NCBI RefSeq assembly: GCF_001641265.1
Contig: NW_020167527.1
Span: 248,001 to 312,000, forward strand
Source: Pseudogymnoascus destructans
Taxonomy: Eukaryota; Ascomycota; Leotiomycetes; Thelebolales; Thelebolaceae
Direction: 5' to 3'
DNA: 64,000 nt
The stretch's first letter is position 1; each line of letters opens with the position of its first letter. The translations under genes were made by a program, and so were the position numbers. Below, piece by piece: positions 52,845 through 63,075 of this stretch. The notes below the pieces were generated by a model. It saw nothing but the letters and a program-made list of their open reading frames with translations, did no database searches and had not been told where the DNA came from.

Positions 52845-53858
52845 ATGGCATCATGTCGAGCGCTCAGCACAGTGGCATCGTCCACAAGGATGCTGAGGCC
52901 AACCATAATAACCCCAAGGGTTCCAATCACATCCGCATACAGATGTCTTCACCAAACCGGAAGACTACCGTCGATGGGGGCGACAAATTCATCGAGGAGA
53001 CCAACCCTACAGCCATTGCACCAGCCATCAACTATACTCCGCCCAGCGGCTGCGGCTGGAGGTAGCCGTACTATATTTATTCAGACGGAGAATACACCCA
53101 ACCCGGATGCTCTCAAGTTTCTCCCCAACCAGCGGGTTCTACCCGAGGGCCTCTCGACGCCTTTCATTGAATATATGTCGCCGCGCTCAACTCTGGCGCC
53201 TCCACATCCCTCTCCGTTGGCAGCAAACTTGATGAACATCGACGGGATCACATCTGTGTTCTATGGAGTAGATTTCATAACCGTCACGAAGGCCGCCGAT
53301 GCCAACTGGGCGCATATCAAACCCGAAGTTTTCAGCCTCATCACTGAAGCCGTTACTTCCGGACAGCATATGGTGAACATTACAGAGAATAAACCAGGAG
53401 AGCAACAACATGAGGGTGCGGAGGAGGACAGTCTTGCATATAACGAAAATGATAGTGAGGTTGTTGGAATGATCAAGGAACTCCTGGAAACACGGATAAG
53501 ACCTGCGATTCAAGAAGACGGTGGAGATATCGACTTCAAGGGGTTTGAAGGGGGGAATGTATTGCTCAAGCTCAGAGGTGCCTGCCGTACATGCGATTCG
53601 AGCACGGTCACATTGAAGAATGGTATTGAGGGAATGCTGATGCACTATGTGAGTGAACCCCCCCCCTTTTTGACAAGAATCACTTTCCAACATCAAGCAC
53701 AGATTGAAGAGGTAAAGGGCGTTGTTCAGGTTGTAGACCAGGAAGAGGAAGTGGCTCTAGCCGAGTTTGCAAAGTTTGAGGAGAAACTGAAACAGCAAAA
53801 GGGAAGTGTGCCAGCATCAACAGAAGGCAAGGACAGCCTAGACAGTGTGCCGGGTTGA
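52845..53858 (+). CDS. NFU1: Mitochondrial Fe-S cluster carrier Nfu1, join 52845-53648, 53703-53858
   Basis: Nfu1 transfers 4Fe-4S clusters to lipoate synthase and other mitochondrial targets. The 319-residue product has a Ser/Arg-rich presequence without acidic residues (about 1-70), the Nfu N-domain (IFIQTENTPNPDALKFLPNQ, then FYGVDFITVTK) and the NifU C-domain (LETRIRPAIQEDGGDIDFKG) with the cluster-binding CRTC motif at Cys247 and Cys250. The intron (53649-53702, 54 bases, GTGAGT...GCACAG) is stop-free and 3n; splicing joins MLMHY to IEEVKGV, the conserved arrangement. The start is the first ATG, 228 bases from the divergent HIT-finger start. A PGG-free acidic coiled tail ends the protein. 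Confidence 0.93.
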   Translation: MASCRALSTVASSTRMLRPTIITPRVPITSAYRCLHQTGRLPSMGATNSSRRPTLQPLHQPSTILRPAAAAGGSRTIFIQTENTPNPDALKFLPNQRVLPEGLSTPFIEYMSPRSTLAPPHPSPLAANLMNIDGITSVFYGVDFITVTKAADANWAHIKPEVFSLITEAVTSGQHMVNITENKPGEQQHEGAEEDSLAYNENDSEVVGMIKELLETRIRPAIQEDGGDIDFKGFEGGNVLLKLRGACRTCDSSTVTLKNGIEGMLMHYVSEPPPFLTRITFQHQAQIEEVKGVVQVVDQEEEVALAEFAKFEEKLKQQKGSVPASTEGKDSLDSVPG

Positions 53859-54785
53859 AGCATCACGTACACTGTAGACTGTATAGTATGGCGAGGATTG
53901 GATGTATACCAGAACAAAATCACAGGGATGGGACATGCGTGTATATACCCAAATGAAGCATTGTGCAGACATAATTGGCCAGGGTGCCACTTCCCGGCTT
54001 TCTCGGTGTGCAGGGCCCATCTCGACCGAAGCCGAAGCCGAAGCCGAAGCCTTCTTGTAAGGTGGTGCTGAATTGACGTAGTGGTGGGAAGAGTAGAAAC
54101 ACGGCCTGGAAAAGTAATGCTGTGGAAGGATAGGTTATATCAAAGAGTCACGAGGGGTGGGTTAAACAGTGGTAGTAAGTTTTGTGTTACCGTGAATCCA
54201 ACGCCAACCGCCGTCAACCAGTCAACATCAGCCAGTGCTACCAGAGACTTGGGCTTTGTCGAGCTCTTTCTCGTGGTTCCCACCCCACCACACTTTGTTC
54301 GAAATATGAACGGAAATAGCTAGGTGCAGTAGAGAAGATGGATGGCATTGACGACAGATGGGACTGTGATGTAATATATAGAGATCGATAATGGACTTTG
54401 GCGGCTCAGTACCCGTTGTATTGTGAAGTTTTGGAGAGATGATTGCTAGGGGACCAAGCAGTGCAGAAACGACAGGTAGAGAAGGGCAGAACTGCGTGGA
54501 GGGGAAAGAGGGGTGGATTGATTAATCATGGGGCACATGGGAGATGGGTGGAGAAGGGAGATGGGTGGAGGAGGGAGATGGATGGGGATGGATAGAGAAG
54601 TAGAGAGAGTACACAACATGAGGGTACAGCACGAATATATACCAACAGACAGCAAGACTAAAAGCTGTTCTTGCAATTGTCGATTCGATGGTGAGGGTTG
54701 TCGAGTAGCAGTCAAGGTACGGATACTGTGCTGTAGTGTGCTGTAATGGAGCAAGTACCATCTCTAGAGATGTACATACTCGAGC

Positions 54786-54866
54786 AAACGGAGTACTCTC
54801 TGTGACTGTTGACTGTTGACTGTTGACTCTCGACTGTTGACTCTCGACTCTCGACTCTCGACTCTG
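54786..54866. repeat. GACTGTT/GACTCTC heptad minisatellite
   Basis: About ten tandem 7-base units, GACTGTT and GACTCTC interspersed, followed by CTGCTCCCCC. Confidence 0.9.
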
Positions 54867-55192
54867 CTCCCCCGCAGTTTACCAAGACACACGCTAACGG
54901 TTAGTGCCATCAGTGTTACCCCCGTTCGAGTCTAGTGCTACGGTAGCCCCTCTATCTCCGCAATATCACCAAAGTATACAGTACGAGCAGAGGCAAACGG
55001 GAAGAGAAGAGTAAAACGATCAGCGTACTTTACTATAATACCCCATAAATACTGTCGCCACCCAAACATCAAGGCAGTCAGTGTTTTAGAGGCTCATACC
55101 TACGAGAACAGAACCATTCAAAGTAGCATAGATCACTCTAGAGTTGTACTTCTACGGGTACCCAGACAGCCACACCCTCCATATGTACCCAG

Positions 55193-55425
55193 TACTTGCC
55201 TCACCTACTGACCTACTGTAACTCACCTACTGACCTAACTCACCTAACTCACCTAACTCACCTAACTCACCTAACTCACCTAACTCTACGGAGTAACTCA
55301 CCTAACTCACCTAACTCTACGGAGTAACTCACCTAACTCACCTAACTCACCTAACTCACCTAACTCACCTAACTCACCTAACTCACCTAACTCACCTAAC
55401 TCTAACTCACCCAACTCACCTAACC
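55193..55425. repeat. CACCTAACT 9-bp minisatellite
   Basis: More than twenty units of CACCTAACT, twice interrupted by CTACGGAGTAACT. The CCTAAC core resembles telomeric CCCTAA but the 9-base period does not. Confidence 0.92.
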
Positions 55426-56114
55426 CCTACACCCCCGATTAGGCCCAGGCGACAGAACAGTCGACCCACCATTCCAAAGTGGAGAAAGTCTTCTACATTA
55501 CCTCCCCTTCATCTTTCCACCTCCCCCAAACCCCACACCTATCGTCCATCATTTGCACACTTTCATACTTACTCTTACTTTACATACTACATACACACAC
55601 ATACATACCGTTGCCTGCGCCATCTTCTCTCCTCGACATTCAATCCGTCTGTCTAAATTCTCTTACCTATCTCGCTCTCCGCCTACTGTCTCATCGATCG
55701 CCACCCGCCGCCGTTACAAAGCTTAGGCTCCATCCCCCACAAAGCTCTCGCGTGTCGCCTTTCAAAAGCTCATTGCCACAAACAATCGATCCGCCACAAC
55801 ATATCCTGTGTCGCGTTGACCTTGCAATACCCTGAGAGAGTCTGATCTGACAATTTCGACCCCATACCTCACATACGCCGACTGCCATTATTGCGACGGG
55901 ATATAACTCCCTAGGCTAGGCTGTCGCGTCCCCTCTCTCCAGACGACAATGGGCAATGAATAGTTGAGGCGAATTCAGCCTTCTTTATCCTCTCAGGGGG
56001 CCCGAACATTTCATTCGGGTTATTAGAATAGGAGAATCTAGACTTTGAAAGGATCGCGATCTGCATTGGCGGAGGAATATATCACTCCTCGGCCGTACAA
56101 CATATTAATACGAC

Positions 56115-58947
56115 ATGAACTCTGGAGCGAAAACCCGGCCGGCGGGCAAATTCAACCAGTCATCCTACCCCACCACAATGTCAGCAAGCAACCCCTCCAT
56201 TTTGCTCGACAAAGTCAACGGGAGACGATCCACTCCTGACTCTGAGGCTCTGGCAAGCTCTGACGATGAGGGTGACACCCAGCAGCGGCAGGAGAATACC
56301 ATACCGACAGCAGCGCCTCATAAGCCTGTTCGTCGCGCCTCCTGGCTGAATGATACCACCCAGCCTTTGAGCCAGCCTCGTAAGGGCTCTTTCGCAAGCA
56401 GCACAATTTCACCAACAACCTCACATCCCACTACCCCATCTACCGAGACAGGCGCATGGGGTGCGCATACGTCCACATCATCTGCTACAGCTACTGGCCG
56501 CGTCCCTCCTGGATCCACATCATTTCCCTGGGGATCTGGGATCTGGAATACTGAAGCCAGAAAAGACGCACCCCATAGGTTGTCAGAGGTCCTTCCGTCA
56601 CCAACCAGTCTGACAGGCGGATTCGCCAATAATGGCCTCTTCAACACAGACAACAGTAATTCTCAGGGCCTCGCTACCTCTCGCGATGCACCTGCAGAGA
56701 CAACAATACCTTTCGCAATTCCTCTTCATCCAACCCCGAAGACATATCGCTCCCAGTCCTACTCTGTCGGGCAACTCGACTCCGAGAGCAATGTTCCTGG
56801 TGCGGGCATTCTGCCAGGCCCTGGCTTCAACGCCCGCGTACGCGGAATGCACCATTCAGGGTTACAGCACCGACCATCAAGGCCCAGCATGCTAAGTGAG
56901 GTATCAGGTGACGGAACTGGGCTGGGAAAGCTTAAGGAAGTTGACGACGACGACCTGGAAGAGTTTGACAACATGGCCCACGGCTCGCAGCTGCAGGACC
57001 AGGCCAAGGTGCTGGAGGCACTGGCGCGAGAGAATGCAATGCTCCGTAAGCAGAACTATCACAACTCAAGGCTTAGGCCGAGAGCTGCTACCAGCACATC
57101 CCTTGCTTCCTTCCAGCCCGGCTATACATACGGGTTGCAAGATATGTTGCCAGAAGAATCCGACTATGCCATCGATGAGATGGATGAGATGGGCGAGCTT
57201 CAAGACATCGGAAATAAATCGATGCTTGCACGCCGACTGAGCGAATATGGTGAGGGCCAACTAGGAAGAGGAGGATATGGCGCAGCCGAGAACCAGAAAC
57301 TTGAGAATGTGAAAAAGGCGATTTGGCAGAGCTCATTGGGGTTTGGTGGATTATCAGACATCTCTCAAAGTCGCAGACACTCGTTTGCTGACGTCCCGAC
57401 CCGCCATGCTTCTGTAGGCTCTGTGGGAGAACAGATGCCAGGCCGTGAAAATGGCCATCAAGAGCAAATATTGCCTCAAGATGTGCAGTCACGCTATGCT
57501 GACTCCACTGATTATACGATTAATGATCATGGTAAGCTTGCACCTTCTACAACCGCTCACCATTTCCTTTCGCCTGGGGCCAATTATTCACGCGGGGGAA
57601 ATACAGCAGTATCATATTTCGGCGGCGCACCCGTCCAAGCAAGAAATACCGAGGCATATGGATTACCGCCCTATCAACAAGCCTCTGCCTATCAACCTTA
57701 CCCTGTGGCCCCAGCCTATGGCAGCGCGCAGCCAACCTCTCCTCATCGCAACATCTACAGTGTACCTCAGCCACGGCAGAATCAACTTCTCTATATCGTG
57801 CTCTTCAAGTGCTCAAGAGCCGACGTTTTCTACGTCCAAGAAGGAACTGGGCTCTCTGTCAAACCCGGTGACCTTGTGATTGTAGAGGCGGATCGTGGAA
57901 CTGATCTAGGCACGGTATCCCAAGACAATGTTGACTGGGCCACAGCGAAAGAATTGAAAGAGCATTACGCTGAAGAACACTACAAGTGGCTTATGATGTA
58001 CTCGCAAGGTGCAGTTGGCACTGCCGATGGAACAGGCGCGGGTTTGATGGCCGCCTCAAATGGACTTCAGGGAAGTGCCGTTGGTGGGATGGGTCCTCCC
58101 ACTCAACATGGAATGCAAGAGCCAAATCCTGGAGAACTAAAGCCAAAAATCATCAAGCGTTTGGCGCAGAACCATGAGATACAGGCTCTCCGGGACAAGG
58201 AAGGGAATGAAGCCAAGGCAAAGAGAGTTTGCATGCAGAAAGTAAAAGAGCACGGTCTCCACATGGAAATCCTTGATGCTGAATTTCAAATGTAAGTCTC
58301 ATGCTATTTCTTACTTCGTTCTTAACTAACAATACATTAGGGATTGGAAAAAGCTCACTTTCTATTACTTTGCGGATGCTTATATCAACTTCAACTCCCT
58401 GGTTACGGATTTGTTCAAGGTCTATAAGACCAGAATCTGGATGTCTGCCATAAATCCGGCGTCATTTGCTACCCCAAGCCTGGGACTTCAAGCCCCTAGC
58501 GGAGTCGGCCCAGGTGCAGTTGGTGCGAATAGACACACCCAGGTCGAGAGAAGACCACAGCAGCCACCCCAGCAAGAGCAGCCCAACTTCAATACCTTGA
58601 ACCAAGGTGGTCGAGGATACAAGCCCGGGGCTGCTAATGCTTTTCAGCCCACACTTGATAAGCCCAGCGTGTCCCAAACTTCGTTTCAGCAGCCGTTCAC
58701 TTACGGCCATTCGGCATTCACCCCAGCCCCACGTAACGCTCCAGGCAATTATGGCCCGAATATGATGCAGCAGATGGAGTCGTTTTCTCAATTGCCAACT
58801 GCAGCAGATTATCACGGAGTGCCTGATCGCTTCCTACCATCCCATACAACTGGTAATGGCCAAGATCCTGGCGATTTTAGCCGACCAGGGGGTGACAACG
58901 AGGGCTGGATGAATTCTTTTCAACGACTGTCGCTCAACAGCCGTTGA
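56115..58947 (+). CDS. PSP1 C-terminal-domain protein, join 56115-58291, 58341-58947
   Basis: PSP1-domain proteins in yeasts and moulds (yeast Psp1/YLR177W) are cytoplasmic, RNA-granule-associated proteins of unclear role. The 927-residue product has a long disordered N-terminus (1 to about 550) with Ser/Pro motifs and RRxS sites (VRRASW, RRHSF). A short coiled segment (AKVLEALARENAMLRKQN) follows, then the PSP1 domain from about residue 556: LLYIVLFKCSRADVFYVQEG, PGDLVIVEADRGTDLG and KIIKRLAQNHEIQALRDKEG. It crosses the intron (58292-58340, GTAAGT...ATTAG, TTAACTAAC branch) at EFQM/DWKKLTFYYFADAYINF. A Gln/Pro-rich tail ends in NSFQRLSLNSR. The start follows a long C/T-rich leader; a second ATG at residue 22 is an alternative. 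Confidence 0.88.
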
Positions 58948-59742
58948 TTGACCAGTTTTATTCGCCGTTAGTTTGATATACATTTCCTACTGGCCTCCCC
59001 GTCGGAGGCCATCTGCGATTCTTTGCTTTAATACGATACACCACCATAAGGCCGTAACCCTGACGGTGAGGATTTCGGGTACTTCATTGGTCGCTCATTT
59101 TTAAGCACCTTCTTTACCGGTATACCACACACAGAAATGGGAAGGGCCAATTAACGACTGATGAAGGGAGATCGCTAGGGAGGTAGTTATAGATAGATTT
59201 GCAATTGGGGGCGTCGTCGTTTTTTCACCGTAAACAGAGTTGGGTATACAGAGGCTTTCGTGCTGGGCTCAAAAGGGGTATCTGCATGGTGTTTCAATTG
59301 TCTGCCTTTTTGATAAATTTGGGCAATTTGATGGCGGGATTTGCGTTTAGTGGGTTGACTAGTTACACAACTATGATATGAATGGATATTCTAGACTGCT
59401 ACTCTATTTTTCTATCGTGAGAAAGACGGATCACGTGCTCGGTGCATCCAAAAAGACGGTGTCGAAACACTTTGCTGCCCAATTGCTTGTAGTTTCTTGG
59501 GGCAATTGATATTGGATGTGTATTCACGAGTGCCAATGCAGAAGCAAACATGTATGTCACCCAGAAGTCACAAGTTAAATCATAAATCGTGATATATAGT
59601 TCACACAATCAATATAAATTGATGAGGCCTTTTAGTATTGTGGTAGGCACCCTACACGACTGCTAAGATGCAATATAAACTACACGCAGAGCTAACCATC
59701 GCGCAAAACATCCTCGAAATCTCCTTCCTAATGACTCCCAGA
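58948..59742. other. Convergent intergenic region between PSP1-domain gene and RPL15
   Basis: Tail-to-tail 3' UTRs. CCTCCCCGTCGGAGG at about 58993 could form a small hairpin. No other feature seen. Confidence 0.55.
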
Positions 59743-60560
59743 CTATCTGTAGCGCTGGAGGTTGAGGGTGTTGTGGCGCTTCCAGGTCTTGCGGCGACCG
59801 GCGGTGGTGTGGTTGAAGCCGTGACCCTTTCCGAGACCACGGGACTTCTTGCCGGTGGCGGTGAGGCCACGCGACTCGCGGTGCTTGTGGACGGGGGCGA
59901 CGATCCAGTTGATGCGGGGATCGCGGCGGATGGCCTTGTGTTGGGGATCGACGAGGATGACCTCGAAGTACTTGTAGGTGGAGTCCTGGTTGATCCAGTA
60001 CGAGTTCAGGACGCGCAAGTTAGCACAGCGGCGGCCGACACGCTCCTCAGCGGTCGACTTGAGGGAGCGCTGGTACTTCAGCTGGTTAACTCCCTGGTTG
60101 GTGGGCTTGCCTAAAAAGAGAAAATTCGTTAGTTGGAAAGTTTCGACGAAAATATAGTCGGGATTGGGAGGCCATACCGAAAGTGGCACCCTTGGACACT
60201 GGCTTCTTGCGTCCACCACGGCGAACACGGACGCGGTAGATGACATAGCCCTGCTTGGCCTTGTAACCCAGACGGCGGGCCTTGTCTGGTCGCGATGGGC
60301 GGGATGCGCGGTGAATGACATTCAGTTGGCGAAGCTATATTATGCACTCTCAGCAATGTTCAACGAGTGTATAGCAGAGACATAGAAATGTCCACAGTAT
60401 GTATTTTGGAGACCTCGAAAACCCTATAGCAATGCCGAAGTGATCGAGGTCGTCGGACAAGGTATTATCTTACCTCCCAGCAGCGGACACGGAGAAGGAA
60501 GCGCAGCACATCAGACTGCTTCTTCTTCTGAAGTTCTTCGACGTACTTAAGGGCACCCAT
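59743..60560 (-). CDS. RPL15: 60S ribosomal protein eL15, join 60560-60474, 60334-60178, 60110-59743
   Basis: Structural protein of the large ribosomal subunit. Three exons give 203 residues, the normal eL15 length, matching the family along its length: MGALKYVEELQKKKQSDVLR, RQLNVIHRASRPSRPDKARR, then GYVIYRVRVRRGGRKKPVSK, NQGVNQLKYQRSLKSTAEER and YFEVILVDPQHKAIRRDPRI. Introns are 60473-60335 and 60177-60111. A further 61-base intron in the 5' UTR (60621-60561, GTGAGC...ATTAG) ends exactly at the ATG, so the start codon begins an exon. Codon use is strongly biased to C-ending codons, as expected for a highly expressed gene. An antisense frame of 148 codons over exon 3 is a shadow. Confidence 0.97.
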
Positions 60561-60867
60561 CTAATTGCCTCAGAGTCAGCTGTATGTTCCAGTATCAATC
60601 CTTTGGGGTTGGTGAGCTCACTTTCGATTGTGATGGGGTTGCGATGGTCGTCAGTTGTCGTGTGGAATCTCGGAATGAAATTTCAATATTGCAGGGACGA
60701 AATGTGCGTCGCTTCGCGGCACCAAAAATTTAGGGCACCGCTAGCGCAACGCTAGTGCAGCCGCGCGACTATAATCAACAACACCTGCATTTACAAGAAT
60801 TCGTCAAGACAGCTTCGATGGAGACCTACGACGTTCTCGACTTGTTATACTTGCATCATTTATTAAT

Positions 60868-61878
60868 GGGCAAAAACTCCATATACCCAGTAAAACAATA
60901 AATAAATTCTGTATACCCAGTTCCATCCCACGTGACTCGCCCAAGCCCAATCTAGAAACTCCCCCCGTTCTCATATGAGAATGGGCTGTAAACCCCCCGT
61001 AAACCCCCGTAAACCCCCCTGTTCTCATATAATAATGGGTCAATTATGAGGCCTGCGGCAAGTCCTGGCATTATGCCCAGGCTCGCCGCAGGTGCCGCAG
61101 CGTGTGCGGACCAAGTCCGGCACGGCGGCAGAAGTCCTCTGTGATCCCGGCGAGCCCAGCGTCCTCGAGGACGCCAGGCATCCTCCCTCCGAACCCTCTC
61201 TTTTCGCGGTCGGCCGCAGGGGATTCGGGTGACCGGAGGCACAGACTCCTCCTGAGGCGTTAGGGTCTACGAGAAGACCCTCGGCAGAGATCGGAGGCAG
61301 AGGCAGTTGATACTGCCTCTGCCAGCACACAGCAGACAGTTCTGTCGGGAGAAAGGAAGTCAATTGACTCCCTTGTTGAAAGATAAGAGTCATGGCGTGC
61401 CCACAAGGCACGCCATTCTCTTGGTATCGACGGCAAGAACTTTGTTCTTGCCGTCAGGTCAACGAGGTAGATCCTGCCTCTGGCTGGACTACCTGTGCGT
61501 CCGTTAGCGAGGACATCTGGAGCCCGTTGCAACGGGCCCCGTTCCTTCCCCTCCTCCATCATCGCGCGAGGGCTTCCGAAGGGGGTTTCCAGGGGGTCGG
61601 AGGAGGGAGGGAGCCTGGGAGGTGTCAGCGGGGTTCTGTGGTGGAGGGGAGGAAGAAGGGGGAGGAAGTTTGGGGGTCTCAATTGACCCCCGACTTACCG
61701 TGCAATTGAGCTGGTATATTGCTAGCTCAATTGCTTCAAAAAGGCCATATGAGAGCACGTACTCTCAAATGAGAGTACGCCTCTCATTGGCTCGTTAACC
61801 TTTCCAAAGGAGGGTTAGCGGCCGACTGGGTAGATGGAGTTTTCTTACCAGTTTACTGGGTATATCGAGTTTTTGCCC
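60868..61878. mobile_element. Element with GGGCAAAA terminal inverted repeats, copy 2 (1011 bp)
   Basis: The ends GGGCAAAAACTCCATATACC and the inverse at 61851-61878 match over about 28 bases with one difference; a second TATACCCAGT lies inside each end. The interior has GC-rich minus-strand frames. One of them ends in a CCHC zinc knuckle, CGTCGEPGHNARTC (about 61050-61100), strikingly close to the knuckle of the element D transposase. The catalytic part is missing, so it is a deleted, non-autonomous derivative. The GAGGGCTTCCGAAG motif at 61566 is shared with copy 1. Confidence 0.7.
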
Positions 61879-62154
61879 TTTATAATAACCTTGTGGTAAT
61901 TTCGTCATGGCGACCAGCAGCAGATGAAGACATTTTATTGTTTGAATTCCCCAGTGTTAGCTTTTAATGGGGCAATTGACTTCTCATGCCCCTTCACTGA
62001 TTACGAGGAGGGACTATATGGGGAAGCTCTTTAGCTATTATATATCGTAAAAGCTACAAAATCTGCAATACCCCATCCAGTTCTGTCTTTATAATGGCAG
62101 TAGCTCCTCCGTGTGTGTAAAAGCCAATCCCCTCCTGAAACCACATGGCATTGA

Positions 62155-63075
62155 TCAATCACAGGGAAATGCTGAAGCAAGTTTCCCGACTGCTTTTCCT
62201 TGTTTCGCCGCAACGTCTGCCCATGTCAACCTTCCCTGGTCATCCGTTGCATCGTCAAATAGTGCACTAGAAGCTTCATCGTCGCCGCTTTGGAAGTCTT
62301 GCATCTGGAGACCGGTCAACAGAGTGGCGGCCCTGGCTTCTCCTTCACGCTTTCCACCTTCCAGTATGCCCTCCAGACTCCAAACATTCTGACTCCACTC
62401 CTGTTCCTTAGTTTGAGTTGACAACATGTGTGAGCCGAGCTCCAGGCCCAAATGATCGACCGCAGCAAGAAGCTGATGGCCATTTTCCGTGATTGACGTG
62501 CTTGCACCCTTCAGAGAGATCAGACGACCATGGCGGGTTCCCCCTATACAGAGGATGTCGCTCATAACCATCTGGTGCGATTCAACGAAAAAATATGAAA
62601 ATTGGGCCTCCAAGCTCAAACTAAAAGACTCGGTCAACTTAGAAACGAAACATCCAGGATATCATCACGTACGATTGGTGAGCAATTGCCCCAAGATTTC
62701 CCGTAATTTCAGCCTGGCCATCCACTATGTGCTTGATGTCTTCCAAATACTTGACGCCTTTCTTCATCCCTTTATTCTTCTTGCTTGTCTTCAAAGCCTC
62801 GATGGAGCGTCTGGAATAGGGTCAGCGCAAACCTTCACCCATCCAACTAATACTTAGGAAATAACGTACTGGTTATCTGTCTTGCCTTCTTCTTCATATG
62901 AGGATGCAAATTTGACTTGGTTTGATTTCACAGCTTTGTCTTTCTTCCTTTCGCGATCCCGTTGTGCATGGGGTTGCTTCACAAAGAGCCCGCCTGTGTC
63001 GCGCTCAATCTCAATCTCAACATCTTCATAACTGTCCACCTCCAGAGCCTTGAAACTTGTAGGGTATGCACTCAT
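62155..63075 (-). CDS. Conserved-looking protein of unknown function, join 63075-62870, 62771-62673, 62620-62155
   Basis: I do not recognise the family. The three-exon model gives 256 residues in frame. N-terminus MSAYPTSFKALEVDSYEDVE followed by an acidic and then basic (RDRERKKDK) segment; a middle (KGVKYLEDIKHIVDGQAEIT, LEAQFSYFFVESHQMVMSDI); and a C-terminus with a small acidic helix and LTWADVAAKQGKAVGKLASA. Introns: 62869-62772 (98 bases, GTACGT...AATAAAG) and 62672-62621 (GTACGT...TTTTAG). An alternative acceptor at 62813 gives a lysine-rich frame that stops, so I prefer the longer intron. Composition suggests a soluble protein. Confidence 0.6.

Larger units (their letters stand above)
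53859..56114. promoter_or_regulatory. Long upstream region of the PSP1-domain gene
   Basis: About 2.25 kb without a credible ORF. It contains the NFU1 3' end, a GAAGCC microsatellite (54025-54050), two minisatellites (54786-54866 and 55193-55425) and a C/T-rich leader from 55480. Such long leaders are common in front of fungal signalling or RNA-binding genes. Open frames of 60-118 codons here are low-complexity. Confidence 0.5.

Noticed and set aside
54446..54761. Small minus-strand ORFs of 79 and 102 codons
   Set aside because: Pro/Ser/Leu low-complexity frames in repeat-rich leader DNA without splice or start support.
55193..55425. Interstitial telomere repeat
   Set aside because: The unit is nine bases (CACCTAACT), not tandem CCCTAA.
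59668..60114. 148-codon plus-strand frame over RPL15 exon 3
   Set aside because: Antisense shadow of a highly biased ribosomal-protein exon.
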